Under the pieces are notes generated by a model. That model had not been told where the DNA came from, did not search any database, and saw nothing but the letters and a program-made list of their open reading frames with translations. From Flavimaricola marinus (GTDB lineage Bacteria > Pseudomonadota > Alphaproteobacteria > Rhodobacterales > Rhodobacteraceae), in the NCBI RefSeq assembly GCF_900184895.1, contig NZ_FXZK01000001.1, positions 124,001-188,000 on the forward strand: a stretch of 64,000 nucleotides of DNA, in the 5' to 3' direction. Positions 63,899 through 64,000 of this stretch are shown piece after piece (positions within the stretch are counted from its first letter, which is position 1; every line of letters starts with the position of its first letter). Made by a program: the position numbers and the translations under genes.

Positions 63899-64000
63899 CT
63901 AGCGCAGCTGCTCCAGAGCCTCGCGAACCGACGTCTGAAACGACAAGGACATCACCGCGACCTCACCGTCCATATGGAACCCGGCCAGATAGACGAACAA
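63899..64000 (-). CDS. C-terminal end of an unidentified protein
   Basis: On the minus strand an open frame enters from the window edge and ends in TAG at 63901-63899. The 33 visible residues (ending TSVREALEQLR) are plausible protein. They are too few to name a family. It precedes sdhC in transcription order. In Rhodobacter, malyl-CoA lyase and mesaconyl-CoA hydratase genes lie close to sdh, so this could belong to that group; this is a guess from memory. Confidence 0.5.
   Translation of the reverse strand: MFVYLAGFHMDGEVAVMSLSFQTSVREALEQLR

Noticed and set aside
1-64000. tRNA, rRNA, CRISPR, IS or prophage elements
   Set aside because: T-loop-like GGTTCGA strings (for example near 56872) fall inside confident genes without cloverleaf context; no spaced repeats, transposase or integrase were seen.

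Overview
The window reads as chromosomal DNA of a marine-type alphaproteobacterium of the Rhodobacterales (Roseobacter group). Support comes from the G+C-rich base composition, the crotonyl-CoA reductase/ethylmalonyl-CoA mutase pair, an RpoH2-type heat-shock sigma factor with an ECF-type promoter, the lpoA//rsmI-yraN-gshB and coaBC-dut-moeB clusters, an AHL luxR/luxI locus with CtrA-like TTAA-N7-TTAA boxes, and the sdhCDAB order. This placement is inferred from gene content; no 16S gene is present. No rRNA, tRNA, CRISPR array, IS element or prophage was seen. Coding density is very high and only one gap exceeds 300 bp (34443-34839).

Layout. 1-612: end of a GH25 lysozyme and a small membrane protein. 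609-8334: a large dimethylglycine/sarcosine dehydrogenase-like flavoprotein, panC-panB (pantothenate), a class 3 lipase, an acyl-CoA ligase and a D-2-hydroxyacid dehydrogenase. 8446-16421 and on to 18567: an SH3 periplasmic protein, a CDF metal exporter, a Dcp-type M3 peptidase, an amino-acid ABC permease and binding protein, a LigB-type dioxygenase, the coaBC-dut-moeB operon and rpoH2. 18675-25724: cobU, a CobC-like phosphatase, a GST, comM, and rsmI-yraN-gshB divergent from lpoA. 25684-34442: glnD, murJ, a rhomboid-like protein lacking catalytic residues, trpS, an EEP-family hydrolase, osmC and uspA. 34443-35657: a structured non-coding region followed by tandem paralogous secreted proteins. 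35773-37404: nfuA-like, tsaB and rimI. 37596-43439: a nucleoside uptake operon (BMP binding protein, NTF2-like protein, ABC ATPase, two permeases, purine nucleoside phosphorylase). 43529-49338: tauE/safE with TIGR02186, a leader ORF, luxR, luxI, a RecD-like helicase and an SDR. 49435-54815: ccr, a PlsB-like acyltransferase, ecm and an H-NS-like gene. 54830-58911: deoD-type phosphorylase, aldo/keto reductase, DUF1989 protein and creD. 59050-63619: the sdh operon on the minus strand, carrying a small lipoprotein and a zinc-ribbon methyltransferase between sdhA and sdhB. 63899-64000: the C-terminus of an unidentified protein.

How it works together. Ethylmalonyl-CoA enzymes and succinate dehydrogenase point to acetyl-CoA assimilation feeding the TCA cycle. 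The BMP operon imports nucleosides and phosphorolyses them. CtrA-like sites before luxR, luxI and comM suggest quorum sensing and DNA uptake share a cell-cycle regulator. The least explained parts are the paired hairpins and tandem secreted proteins (34.5-35.7 kb), the luxR leader ORF, the catalytically dead rhomboid, the shared palindrome at ccr and ecm, and five convergent gene pairs whose two stop codons share one CTAG. Translation starts, operators and terminators were judged by eye; no searches or folding programs were run.
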